This document shows, piece after piece, positions 1 through 5,945 of a stretch of DNA of 6,543 nucleotides. The notes beneath the pieces were generated by a model. The model saw only the letters and a list, made by a program, of their open reading frames with translations, was not told where the DNA came from and searched no databases. The position numbers and the translations under genes were made by a program. This DNA comes from Gammaproteobacteria bacterium. Lineage in GTDB: Bacteria; Pseudomonadota; Gammaproteobacteria; SZUA-229. Location: NCBI GenBank assembly GCA_029879605.1, contig JAOUQA010000123.1, forward strand, positions 1 through 6,543, written 5' to 3'. How positions within the stretch are numbered: the stretch's first letter is position 1; each line of letters begins with the position of its first letter.

Positions 1-797
1 GTTTATTTATATTCGAAAATAGCCCGGATAAACCCAGGCTGGTTGCTGATTATTTTATTTCGATGGGGCGGGGTGGGCCTGAGAAGGAGAAACGTGGAGA
101 CCTGAGAACGCCTCTGGGGGTTTATTTTGTTCAATCATATATTCCACCTGATAAGCTGGCGGATAAGTATGGTGCTGGTGCTTACCCTATTAATTACCCT
201 AATGCATGGGATGAGTTTCTTGGTCGAACAGGTGATGGCATCTGGCTGCACGGTACACGTAGTGGGACTTACAATCGTCCACCACTGGCTTCTGAAGGTT
301 GTGTAGTGCTACCAAACGATGACCTGCTTAAGGTGGGGCGTTATATTACCCTGGGTCAGACCCCGGTATTGATCGGTGATGGTATTCAATGGTTAGCTGT
401 TAAACAATGGCAGGAGCAAAAATCTGAAGTAAATGCCTTATTTGAAAAGTGGGTTAGTGACTGGGAAAGTAGTAACACGGAGATTTACCTGTCTCATTAT
501 TCAAAACATTTCAGATCAGATAAAAAAGATTATGCTGACTGGGTGACACATAAACGTCGAGTTGCCAGGCATAAAAAAACTATCCAGGTTGATATGTCTG
601 ATGTCAGTATCCTGAAGCATCCTAACGAGGACGTTATGGTTGCTACATTCCATCAGGATTATAAAAGTGATAATTTTTCCAGCCAGACCTGGAAGCGACA
701 ATACTGGCGCAAGGAATCAGATGGTCACTGGAGAATTATTTATGAGGGTGGGATTCCTGCACCTTCTCTAAGTCAGTTAGCGAAAAACTCTCTTTAG
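1..797 (+). CDS. Csd6-like L,D-carboxypeptidase/transpeptidase (YkuD + NTF2-like), 5' end missing
   Basis: This is a partial gene. The reading frame is open to the left edge, with in-frame codons from base 3, so the ATG at 63 is internal and the residues before it (LFIFEN...LVADYFIS) already belong to the catalytic domain. Counting from that ATG, the YkuD domain covers roughly residues 1-105. It has the catalytic His-Gly at 63-64 (IWLHGT) and the nucleophile Cys80 in SEGCVVL. The usual SHGC-I-R signature is changed: Glu replaces the His before Gly-Cys, and no Arg follows. Residues about 120-228 look like an NTF2-like domain (FEKWVSDWES start, HWRIIYEGG end). This two-domain layout matches Csd6/Pgp2 of Helicobacter and Campylobacter, which removes terminal D-Ala from tetrapeptide stems in the periplasm. 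L,D-carboxypeptidase activity is inferred; transpeptidation remains possible. The signal peptide would lie outside the window. The last 62 bp overlap the opposing M14 gene. Confidence 0.85.
   Translation, partial: LFIFENSPDKPRLVADYFISMGRGGPEKEKRGDLRTPLGVYFVQSYIPPDKLADKYGAGAYPINYPNAWDEFLGRTGDGIWLHGTRSGTYNRPPLASEGCVVLPNDDLLKVGRYITLGQTPVLIGDGIQWLAVKQWQEQKSEVNALFEKWVSDWESSNTEIYLSHYSKHFRSDKKDYADWVTHKRRVARHKKTIQVDMSDVSILKHPNEDVMVATFHQDYKSDNFSSQTWKRQYWRKESDGHWRIIYEGGIPAPSLSQLAKNSL
736..797. other. Convergent 62-bp overlap of two coding ends
   Basis: The stop of the rightward YkuD/NTF2 gene (TAG, 795-797) lies inside the leftward M14 gene, whose own stop (TAA, read from 738-736) lies inside the YkuD/NTF2 gene. 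Each strand therefore codes for the last roughly 20 residues of one protein. No hairpin terminator for either gene is visible here, so the two transcripts could overlap. The overlapped parts are the poorly conserved C-terminal tails of both proteins. Confidence 0.85.
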
Positions 798-1674
798 CCT
801 GTTGCTGCTTTTTTATTTTCTTTTTTTTAGGTATGTTGCCTTTTAACCAGCGTACCAGGTCAACCCAGATGCGAGCAATTTCACGATCACTTGGCATAAT
901 ACCTGCGTAAGGTAATTCTACAGTGATGACCGGGATACCTAATTGCTCGCCTGCAAAATTACCTAAAGAGCCAGGATAAGTGCCAAGCAGGTGCAGGTGC
1001 AAAGGCCCAAGATGAGTAGGAGGCTTTGGTGGACCGTCAAAATCAACGATGCCATAAGGGGCATGTACGGAAACAATAGCATCAGGTTTGAATTTGGTAA
1101 TTAGTGTATGTACCCACTGGGTTTCTTTTTCACTCATTGGTTTGATGCCCGGATAGCGTCGTGGATCGCTTTTGGTGTGATTACGCCAGTATTCAAGCCC
1201 GGCATGATCATTAACGCCGTTAAGAAAATTGCGATTGAGATCCACACCATTCGCATTCATGCGTTGCGATTTTTTACGCAGTAAACCATCAGGATTTACC
1301 AGTGGTGCTACCTGCCAGTGGAACAGGCCGCTATGGTATTTATCCAGTTTGGCCATCCACTTGAACATGATACTTACCGATGAATATTCATCACCATGTA
1401 TGCCGCCCAGCATAAGAATTCTTGCTTGTGGATGTCGTTGTTTGAGTGGAGGGTATTCCTTGATAAGTAGAGGTATATTTTGTTCGGAATATGACAAGGA
1501 TGATTCTAGCTTGCGATCAATACATTCGTCCAGATTAATACTTGCAAGTTTGCCGGCAATACGAGAACAGGTTAGGTGGACTTCATTTTTCGAGGCATAA
1601 ACATCCGTAGGTAAGGTAAGTAATATTCCAAGCAGTAATAGCAGGGAAATATGACCAGGTCTCATAATAAGCAT
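736..1674 (-). CDS. Secreted M14 zinc peptidase, murein peptide amidase A-like
   Basis: The product has 312 residues. A signal peptide is visible: MRPG, then a leucine-rich core at about 11-21, ending at VYA-S near residue 27. M14 metallopeptidase residues are present in order: zinc ligands H93 and E96 (GGIHGDE), N127-P-D-G, substrate-binding N147-R148 (GVDLNRNF), third zinc ligand H204 (VSVHAPYG) and general base E253 (TVELPYAG). Two early cysteines (36, 51) could form a disulfide. Relatives of this type (MpaA; also Csd4/Pgp1 more distantly) cut the D-Glu/diaminopimelate region of murein peptides. E. coli MpaA is cytosolic and shorter, whereas this protein is predicted to be periplasmic. The exact bond cut cannot be read from sequence. 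After about residue 281 comes a lysine/glutamine-rich tail (KKKKIKKQQQ) outside the domain, encoded partly over the neighbouring gene's end. The first ATG has only a distant AGGA upstream; Met4 is an alternative start and gives the same mature protein. Confidence 0.87.
   Translation of the reverse strand: MLIMRPGHISLLLLLGILLTLPTDVYASKNEVHLTCSRIAGKLASINLDECIDRKLESSLSYSEQNIPLLIKEYPPLKQRHPQARILMLGGIHGDEYSSVSIMFKWMAKLDKYHSGLFHWQVAPLVNPDGLLRKKSQRMNANGVDLNRNFLNGVNDHAGLEYWRNHTKSDPRRYPGIKPMSEKETQWVHTLITKFKPDAIVSVHAPYGIVDFDGPPKPPTHLGPLHLHLLGTYPGSLGNFAGEQLGIPVITVELPYAGIMPSDREIARIWVDLVRWLKGNIPKKKKIKKQQQAKESFSLTDLEKVQESHPHK
808..826 (-). other. Tandem A AAA AAG slippery heptamers in the M14 gene
   Basis: On the coding (minus) strand, the lysine-rich tail contains two copies of A AAA AAG, at 820-826 and 808-814. 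Both are in the zero frame, as in the dnaX slippery site of E. coli. The first sits in a run of eight A, the second in a run of six. A -1 shift at the second would add four codons (GCA GCA ACA GGC) and stop at TAA. A purine-rich AAAAGG lies roughly 12-14 nt upstream of the first heptamer. The sequence pattern is certain, but functional frameshifting or polymerase slippage is only a possibility and I see no strong downstream hairpin. Confidence 0.4.
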
Positions 1675-1736
1675 GTTATTAACTATAATTCCTGTTATCT
1701 ATCGGTTTTTGGGCATATCATATAGTCAGATACTAG
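1675..1736. promoter_or_regulatory. Divergent intergenic region, probable promoters
   Basis: This AT-rich 62-bp spacer separates the divergent M14 gene and the ldt-metZ-EAL run, so promoters for both are expected here or just inside the genes. On the plus strand, overlapping -10-like hexamers TATCAT (1716-1721) and TATAGT (1721-1726) sit 11-28 bases before the candidate starts at 1737 and 1749, but no good -35 box accompanies them. No convincing operator palindrome is seen. The promoter assignment is inferred mainly from the divergent layout. Confidence 0.3.
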
Positions 1737-2243
1737 ATGGAAATGAATATGACATCCAGCGTAAATATTATCTTAATCCGAATTTCTGAGCAGCATATGT
1801 ATCTACTGGATGATAAAGACAGGGTGCTGTTTGATTACCAGGTATCGACATCCCGTTTTGGATCAGGTAATAAAGAAGGCAGTTATCAGACTCCCCTGGG
1901 GTTACATTTAATTAAAGAAAAAATTGGTGGGGATATGCCAGCTGGTGAAGTGTTTATTGCCAGGCAAGCGCAGGGCGTACTGGATGATTTAAAGGAAGGC
2001 GGGTCTGAGTTACCAGAAGATATAATAACCAGTCGTATTCTCTGGCTGGAAGGGCTGGAACCTGGGATTAACCAGGGTGGAGACGTCGATACTTTTCAGC
2101 GTTATATCTATATTCATGGAACGCCTGATGAGGATAATATCGGCAAACCAGTATCACATGGTTGTATTCGAATGCGCAATCAGGATGTGATTGATGTGTT
2201 TGATCGTGTACAAACTGGTTGTATTGTGAAAATTGATGAATAG
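1737..2243 (+). CDS. Short L,D-transpeptidase-family protein without signal peptide
   Basis: The product has 168 residues and is essentially a bare YkuD catalytic domain. The N-terminal strands (VNIILIRISEQHMYLLDD) start at about residue 9. TPLGLH at 52-57, the catalytic His127-Gly128 (YIHGTP) and SHGCIRMRN at 140-148 with nucleophile Cys143 and Arg145 form a complete consensus active site. Members of the family make 3-3 murein cross-links or attach proteins to murein in the periplasm. Here there is no signal peptide, lipobox or membrane segment, and an in-frame TAG (1734-1736) directly precedes the ATG, so none can be added upstream. Start choice is uncertain: the third in-frame ATG (1749) has GGAA six bases before it, while 1737 has no clear ribosome site. 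The gene is followed after 9 bp by metZ and is probably co-transcribed with it. The fold is certain; substrate and cell location are not. Confidence 0.88.
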   Translation: MEMNMTSSVNIILIRISEQHMYLLDDKDRVLFDYQVSTSRFGSGNKEGSYQTPLGLHLIKEKIGGDMPAGEVFIARQAQGVLDDLKEGGSELPEDIITSRILWLEGLEPGINQGGDVDTFQRYIYIHGTPDEDNIGKPVSHGCIRMRNQDVIDVFDRVQTGCIVKIDE

Positions 2244-2246
2244 AGG
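2242..2246 (+). promoter_or_regulatory. Ribosome binding site of metZ
   Basis: AGAGG lies six bases before the ATG at 2253 and overlaps the TAG stop of the preceding ldt gene (2241-2243). This spacing supports 2253 as the metZ start over the internal Met8 and Met13, and suggests translation of the two genes is coupled. Confidence 0.6.
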
Positions 2247-2252
2247 CTAGTA

Positions 2253-3458
2253 ATGACTGATTTTGATGAAGTGATGTTACATGAGGTGATGGGGTTTGCT
2301 ACCAAAGCAGTACGTGCAGGACAGAAACGTACAGTTGAAGGTGAGCATGGTGAACCTATATTCCCAACATCAAGTTATGTTTTTTCATCAGCTGCTGAAG
2401 CAGCCGCACGTTTTTCTGGTGAGCAGCCAGGAAATATATATTCACGTTTTACCAATCCGACGGTTAGAACGTTTGAACAGAGGCTGGCCGCACTGGAAGA
2501 GACAGAATGTTGCGTGGCTACTGCATCCGGTATGTCTGCGATACTGGCTACCTGTATTGGATTATTAAAAACAGGTGATCATATTGTATCTTCACGAAGC
2601 ATTTTTGGTACAACGTCTGTTTTATTTACAAATTTTCTTGCTCGACTGGGTATTGAAACAACATTTGTAAATCTTTCAGATCTGGAGTCATGGAAGCAGG
2701 CTATCCGCCCAGAAACAAAACTTTTTTTTCTGGAAACACCTTCAAATCCTTTAACTGAAATTGCCGATATTAAATCCCTTGCGGATCTTGCGCATGAAAA
2801 TAATTGTCTACTGGCCGTTGATAACTGCTTTTGTACACCAGCTTTGCAACAGCCTGTGAAACTGGGTGCTGATATTATTATTCATTCTGCAACCAAGTAC
2901 CTGGATGGTCAGGGACGCTGCATGGGTGGAGCAGTTTGTGGTACTGAACAGGTAGTAGGTACTGATGTGTTTGGTTTCCTGAGAACTGCCGGCCCGACTT
3001 TAAGCGCATTTAATGCCTGGGTGTTTCTAAAAGGCCTGGAAACTTTAAAAATCAGGATGAAGGCTCATTGTGAAAATGCAATGGCACTTGCCACCTGGCT
3101 GGAACAGCAGGACCAGGTGGCCAGGGTCTATTACCCGGGGCTGGCCAGTCATCCGCAGCACGAACTTGCGCGTAGACAGCAGACGGATTTTGGCGGGATT
3201 GTTTCTTTTGAATTGAAAGGTGGAAAAGAAGCTGGCTGGAAATTAATTGATGCAACACAAATAATTTCAATCACGGCAAACCTGGGTGATACTAAAAGTA
3301 CTATTACCCACCCGGCAACCACGACTCATGGCCGTTTAACCCCGGAACAGCGAACAGAAGCTGGTATTGCTGATGGACTGATCCGCGTAGCTGTTGGACT
3401 TGAAGATATAGAAGATATAAAGAATGACCTTGCCAGGGGCATGCAATTTGGTTTCTAA
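2253..3458 (+). CDS. metZ: O-succinylhomoserine sulfhydrylase MetZ
   Basis: This is a 401-residue cytosolic PLP enzyme of the Cys/Met metabolism family. It converts O-succinylhomoserine and sulfide to homocysteine and succinate, the direct sulfhydrylation route to methionine. Family features are intact: TSSYVF at 39-44, the phosphate-binding Tyr63-Ser-Arg65 (YSRFTNPT), SGM at 92-94, the PLP-pyridine Asp190 (AVDNCFCTPALQQP), Schiff-base Lys215 in HSATKYLDGQGR, and the C-terminal NLGDTKSTITHPATTTHGR segment with RVAVGLED near the end. The AVDNCFCTP and DGQGRCMGG wording matches Pseudomonas-type MetZ as I remember it, rather than MetB or MetC. Length is normal for the family. The gene sits between a murein-enzyme gene (9 bp upstream) and a c-di-GMP gene (23 bp downstream), neither related to methionine. 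No S-adenosylmethionine riboswitch or MET-box array was seen upstream. Confidence 0.95.
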   Translation: MTDFDEVMLHEVMGFATKAVRAGQKRTVEGEHGEPIFPTSSYVFSSAAEAAARFSGEQPGNIYSRFTNPTVRTFEQRLAALEETECCVATASGMSAILATCIGLLKTGDHIVSSRSIFGTTSVLFTNFLARLGIETTFVNLSDLESWKQAIRPETKLFFLETPSNPLTEIADIKSLADLAHENNCLLAVDNCFCTPALQQPVKLGADIIIHSATKYLDGQGRCMGGAVCGTEQVVGTDVFGFLRTAGPTLSAFNAWVFLKGLETLKIRMKAHCENAMALATWLEQQDQVARVYYPGLASHPQHELARRQQTDFGGIVSFELKGGKEAGWKLIDATQIISITANLGDTKSTITHPATTTHGRLTPEQRTEAGIADGLIRVAVGLEDIEDIKNDLARGMQFGF

Positions 3459-3481
3459 AAATTAACTGATCGAAGATCATT

Positions 3482-5584
3482 ATGAAAGATACTGTTCAAC
3501 TGGAACTGACTGTAGCTGAGAGGCATACACCATTAATCCTTGTGGTGGATGACGATCAGGTTATGCGCCTGATGTTAAGGAAGGCGTTAGAAACCGAAGG
3601 TTATGAAATTATTGAAGCCAGTAACGGTGTTGCGGGAGTCGAGTTGTTCAAGGAATGCAGGCCTGACCTTGTATTACTTGATATCGTAATGCCAGTGATG
3701 AATGGTTTTGATGCCTGCTCCCAGATGCGCGAATCAGATCCGAGTAATATCACGCCTATTACGATATTAACGGGTAATGATGATATTATTTCAATCGATA
3801 AGGCTTTCTCTCATGGCGCAACAGATTTTATAACCAAGCCTGTTAACTGGGAATTATTTAACCAACGTATTAAATATGTGTTGCACGCAAAACACATGGA
3901 TATTGCTCTAAGAGAAAGTCAGTATAAAATTCAACATGCATTAAAAGTTGCCAAGCTGGGTTACTGGGATCTTGATTTTTCTAATGACAGAATTCATCTG
4001 CCAGGTGATGTTAGACAGATACTGGCATTAACTATACCTCCTTATATGGAGGTTGCAGATTTTGTAAAACTGATTAATCCTGAGGACGCTGAAAAAGTTA
4101 TCTATGCCTTTAATCAGGCTTTAAATACTATGAATGGCTTTTCTATAGAATATAGAATCAAGGGCAACGATGGTAAGGAAAGATATATTTTTCAGCAATG
4201 TGATGTAATACGAGATGTTAATCAGAAAGCCAAATTTCTGCTTGGCACTATTCAGGATATTACTGCGCTCAAACGTGCAGAGGAAATGATTCTCCATCAG
4301 GCTTATCATGATGCCTTGACTAATTTGCCGAACCAGACGTTTTTCAAAGAGCGTTTAACCCATGCCCTGAAAGTATCTGAACATCTTGATAACAATAATG
4401 TAGTTATCAAGCTTGATATTGATCGGTTTAAAGTTATTAATGAAAGCCTGGGGCATGATACCGGTGATGTTTTACTGATTCAGTTAGCGGGTCTGCTTAA
4501 TCAACGTGTTCAGGAGGGTGATACGGTTTCGCGAATTTCAGCAGACGAGTTTGCCATATTGCTAGAAGGTGTTAAATCTCAGGAAGAAGTTGTCAGGGTT
4601 GTTAATTCTATTCGATCATCCCTGGCTGAAAAGCCATTTGATTTGAATGGTGAAGAAGTCCATGTTTCCCTGAGTATGGGTATCGCGATGTCGCCTGAGG
4701 ATGCTATTAAGGCAGATAACCTGGTGCAGTGTGCAAATAAAGCGATGAGTCGTGCCAAGTCCAACGGTGGTAACCAGGAGTGTTTTTATTCTGCAGATAT
4801 GGATAAGCGTGCTCATGATCGATTATCGATGGAAAGAGATCTCAGGGCTGCTTTAATTAAAGATGAGCTGGAAATATATTATCAGCCACAAATGTCTATT
4901 AAAAGCAGGGAGATTGTTTCAGCCGAAGCACTGGTACGCTGGAATCATCCACAGCATGGTGTGGTGTCACCTATGCGTTTTATTCCTCTTGCAGAAGAAA
5001 CCGGGTTGATCAGTGAACTGGGAAAATGGGTGATTGATAAAACTGTTGCACAGGCCAGTTGTTGGCATGAGCAGGGATACAACATGCGTATTGGGGTGAA
5101 TTTATCAGCTAAACAGTTTATGCAGGATGATCTTGTAAAAGATATTGAGAGTATTCTAAATAAAAATAAATTTGCAGCAAAATTTCTTGATCTGGAAATT
5201 ACAGAACGAATAGCAATGCAGGATGCAGCTAATAGTATAGATAAAATGCATCAGCTCAAGGAGCTGGGAGTTAATATTTCACTGGATGATTTTGGTACAG
5301 GTTATTCTTCGCTTGGTTACTTAAGCGAGTTCCCACTGGACGTGTTGAAGATAGATCAGTCATTTGTGCGTGGTATTAGGGGAAAAGAGGGAGATGGCAC
5401 CATCGCAGGCGCGGTAATTGCCATGGCAAAGAGTATGGGGCTTGAGGTAATTGCTGAAGGTGTCGAGAGTGATATTCAGTTTGAGTTTCTCAAATGGCAT
5501 GGCTGTGATTATGCCCAGGGGTATTTGATTTCAAAACCCTTAAGTGCATTAGATTTTATAGAATTATTAAAGCAGGCCAGTTAG
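3482..5584 (+). CDS. REC-PAS-GGDEF-EAL response regulator, probable c-di-GMP phosphodiesterase
   Basis: The product has 700 residues and no transmembrane segment. The receiver domain (about 17-135) has acidic D23-D25, phospho-acceptor D67 (LLDIVMP), T97 and K119. A PAS domain with PAC-like end (about 145-265) follows, ending in GTIQDITALKRAEE. The GGDEF domain (about 270-438) starts DALTNLPN and keeps LDIDRFK (D312) but has SADEF at 353-357, and its product-inhibition RxxD site is lost (QEGD at 344-347). It is therefore probably not a working cyclase and may bind GTP as a regulator. The EAL domain (about 450-697) is complete: E482-A-L, N540 (VNLSAKQF), LEITE 571-575, DDFGTGYSS 602-610, K623-I-D, E659-G-V-E and QGYLISKPL. 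The prediction is hydrolysis of c-di-GMP to pGpG, switched by phosphorylation and a PAS signal. No partner histidine kinase is in view. It starts 23 bp after metZ, with only a weak ribosome site. Confidence 0.93.
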   Translation: MKDTVQLELTVAERHTPLILVVDDDQVMRLMLRKALETEGYEIIEASNGVAGVELFKECRPDLVLLDIVMPVMNGFDACSQMRESDPSNITPITILTGNDDIISIDKAFSHGATDFITKPVNWELFNQRIKYVLHAKHMDIALRESQYKIQHALKVAKLGYWDLDFSNDRIHLPGDVRQILALTIPPYMEVADFVKLINPEDAEKVIYAFNQALNTMNGFSIEYRIKGNDGKERYIFQQCDVIRDVNQKAKFLLGTIQDITALKRAEEMILHQAYHDALTNLPNQTFFKERLTHALKVSEHLDNNNVVIKLDIDRFKVINESLGHDTGDVLLIQLAGLLNQRVQEGDTVSRISADEFAILLEGVKSQEEVVRVVNSIRSSLAEKPFDLNGEEVHVSLSMGIAMSPEDAIKADNLVQCANKAMSRAKSNGGNQECFYSADMDKRAHDRLSMERDLRAALIKDELEIYYQPQMSIKSREIVSAEALVRWNHPQHGVVSPMRFIPLAEETGLISELGKWVIDKTVAQASCWHEQGYNMRIGVNLSAKQFMQDDLVKDIESILNKNKFAAKFLDLEITERIAMQDAANSIDKMHQLKELGVNISLDDFGTGYSSLGYLSEFPLDVLKIDQSFVRGIRGKEGDGTIAGAVIAMAKSMGLEVIAEGVESDIQFEFLKWHGCDYAQGYLISKPLSALDFIELLKQAS

Positions 5585-5599
5585 CGAGTCGTATTATTT

Positions 5600-5626
5600 G
5601 CTTTGATTTCAGTTGATGTGGAAAGC
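5600..5626. terminator. Weak hairpin between convergent genes
   Basis: GCTTT (5600-5604) and AAAGC (5622-5626) can pair as a 5-bp stem with a 17-base loop in the 49-bp gap between the EAL-protein stop and the opposing FlhB-like stop. A short T-rich stretch (TATTTTA) follows on the plus strand. The position suits a shared terminator, but the stem is short, the loop long and the T-run poor, so this is a weak candidate. Confidence 0.2.
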
Positions 5627-5633
5627 TATTTTA

Positions 5634-5945
5634 TCAGTCATCTGATTGGGAAAAATCAGAGTCTGGTCGCTGAAAGCCTTCCGGAAATCGCCCGGTTAAT
5701 ATATATGCAAACGCTATGACTTCAGCTACTGCACGGTATAGTGTATCTGGAATTTCATCTCCCAGTTCAATTTCTGCCAGTACTTTAATCAGGTTTCTAT
5801 CTTCGTGTAAAGGGATATTGTGCTGTTGTGCAATAGCAATGATTTTTTCTGCCAGATCATCTGTTCCCTTCGCAATGATTTTTGGTGCATTGTCACCATC
5901 GTATTCCAGGGCAACAGCCAGATTTTTAATTTGCCTGCGTTTCAT
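5634..5945 (-). CDS. Stand-alone FlhB C-terminal-domain homologue lacking NPTH
   Basis: The 103-residue product matches the cytoplasmic C-terminal part of FlhB/YscU export-switch proteins: LAVALEYD (9-16), APKIIAKGTDDLAEKI (20-35), HNIPLHED (42-49) and ELGDEIPDTLYRAVAEVIAFAY (60-81). Full FlhB has four membrane helices and self-cleaves at NPTH just before the AVAL strand. Here the protein begins there, with KRRQIKNLAVAL, so the membrane part and NPTH are both absent. Such orphan FlhB-C proteins are known beside a true FlhB; the Helicobacter one (HP1575, FlhX) can act as a spare part in flagellar export. By inference this protein binds export substrates or FliK, or modulates FlhB. The final roughly 18 residues are acidic and non-conserved. 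Its ATG overlaps the stop of the upstream FliK-like gene by one base (TAATG), which implies coupled translation. Confidence 0.87.
   Translation of the reverse strand: MKRRQIKNLAVALEYDGDNAPKIIAKGTDDLAEKIIAIAQQHNIPLHEDRNLIKVLAEIELGDEIPDTLYRAVAEVIAFAYILTGRFPEGFQRPDSDFSQSDD

Noticed and set aside
63..65. ATG as the true start of the first YkuD gene
   Set aside because: The 20 in-frame codons before it encode the expected early strands of the YkuD domain, and a periplasmic enzyme should have a signal peptide further upstream.
808..828. T-rich tract after the YkuD/NTF2 stop as an intrinsic terminator
   Set aside because: No GC-rich hairpin precedes it, and the tract is explained by the lysine codons of the opposing M14 gene.
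1229..1600. A 123-codon plus-strand reading frame
   Set aside because: It lies antisense within the conserved M14 domain and its translation shows no recognisable motif or domain pattern.
2253..3458. Cystathionine gamma-synthase (MetB) or beta-lyase (MetC) instead of MetZ
   Set aside because: The AVDNCFCTPALQQP, DGQGRCMGG and NLGDTKSTITHPATTTHGR segments fit the MetZ subgroup better.
3467..3479. Inverted repeat TGATC-GAA-GATCA before the EAL-protein start as an operator
   Set aside because: The arms are only 5 bp and two GATC-containing words can match by chance; there is no second copy or promoter beside it.
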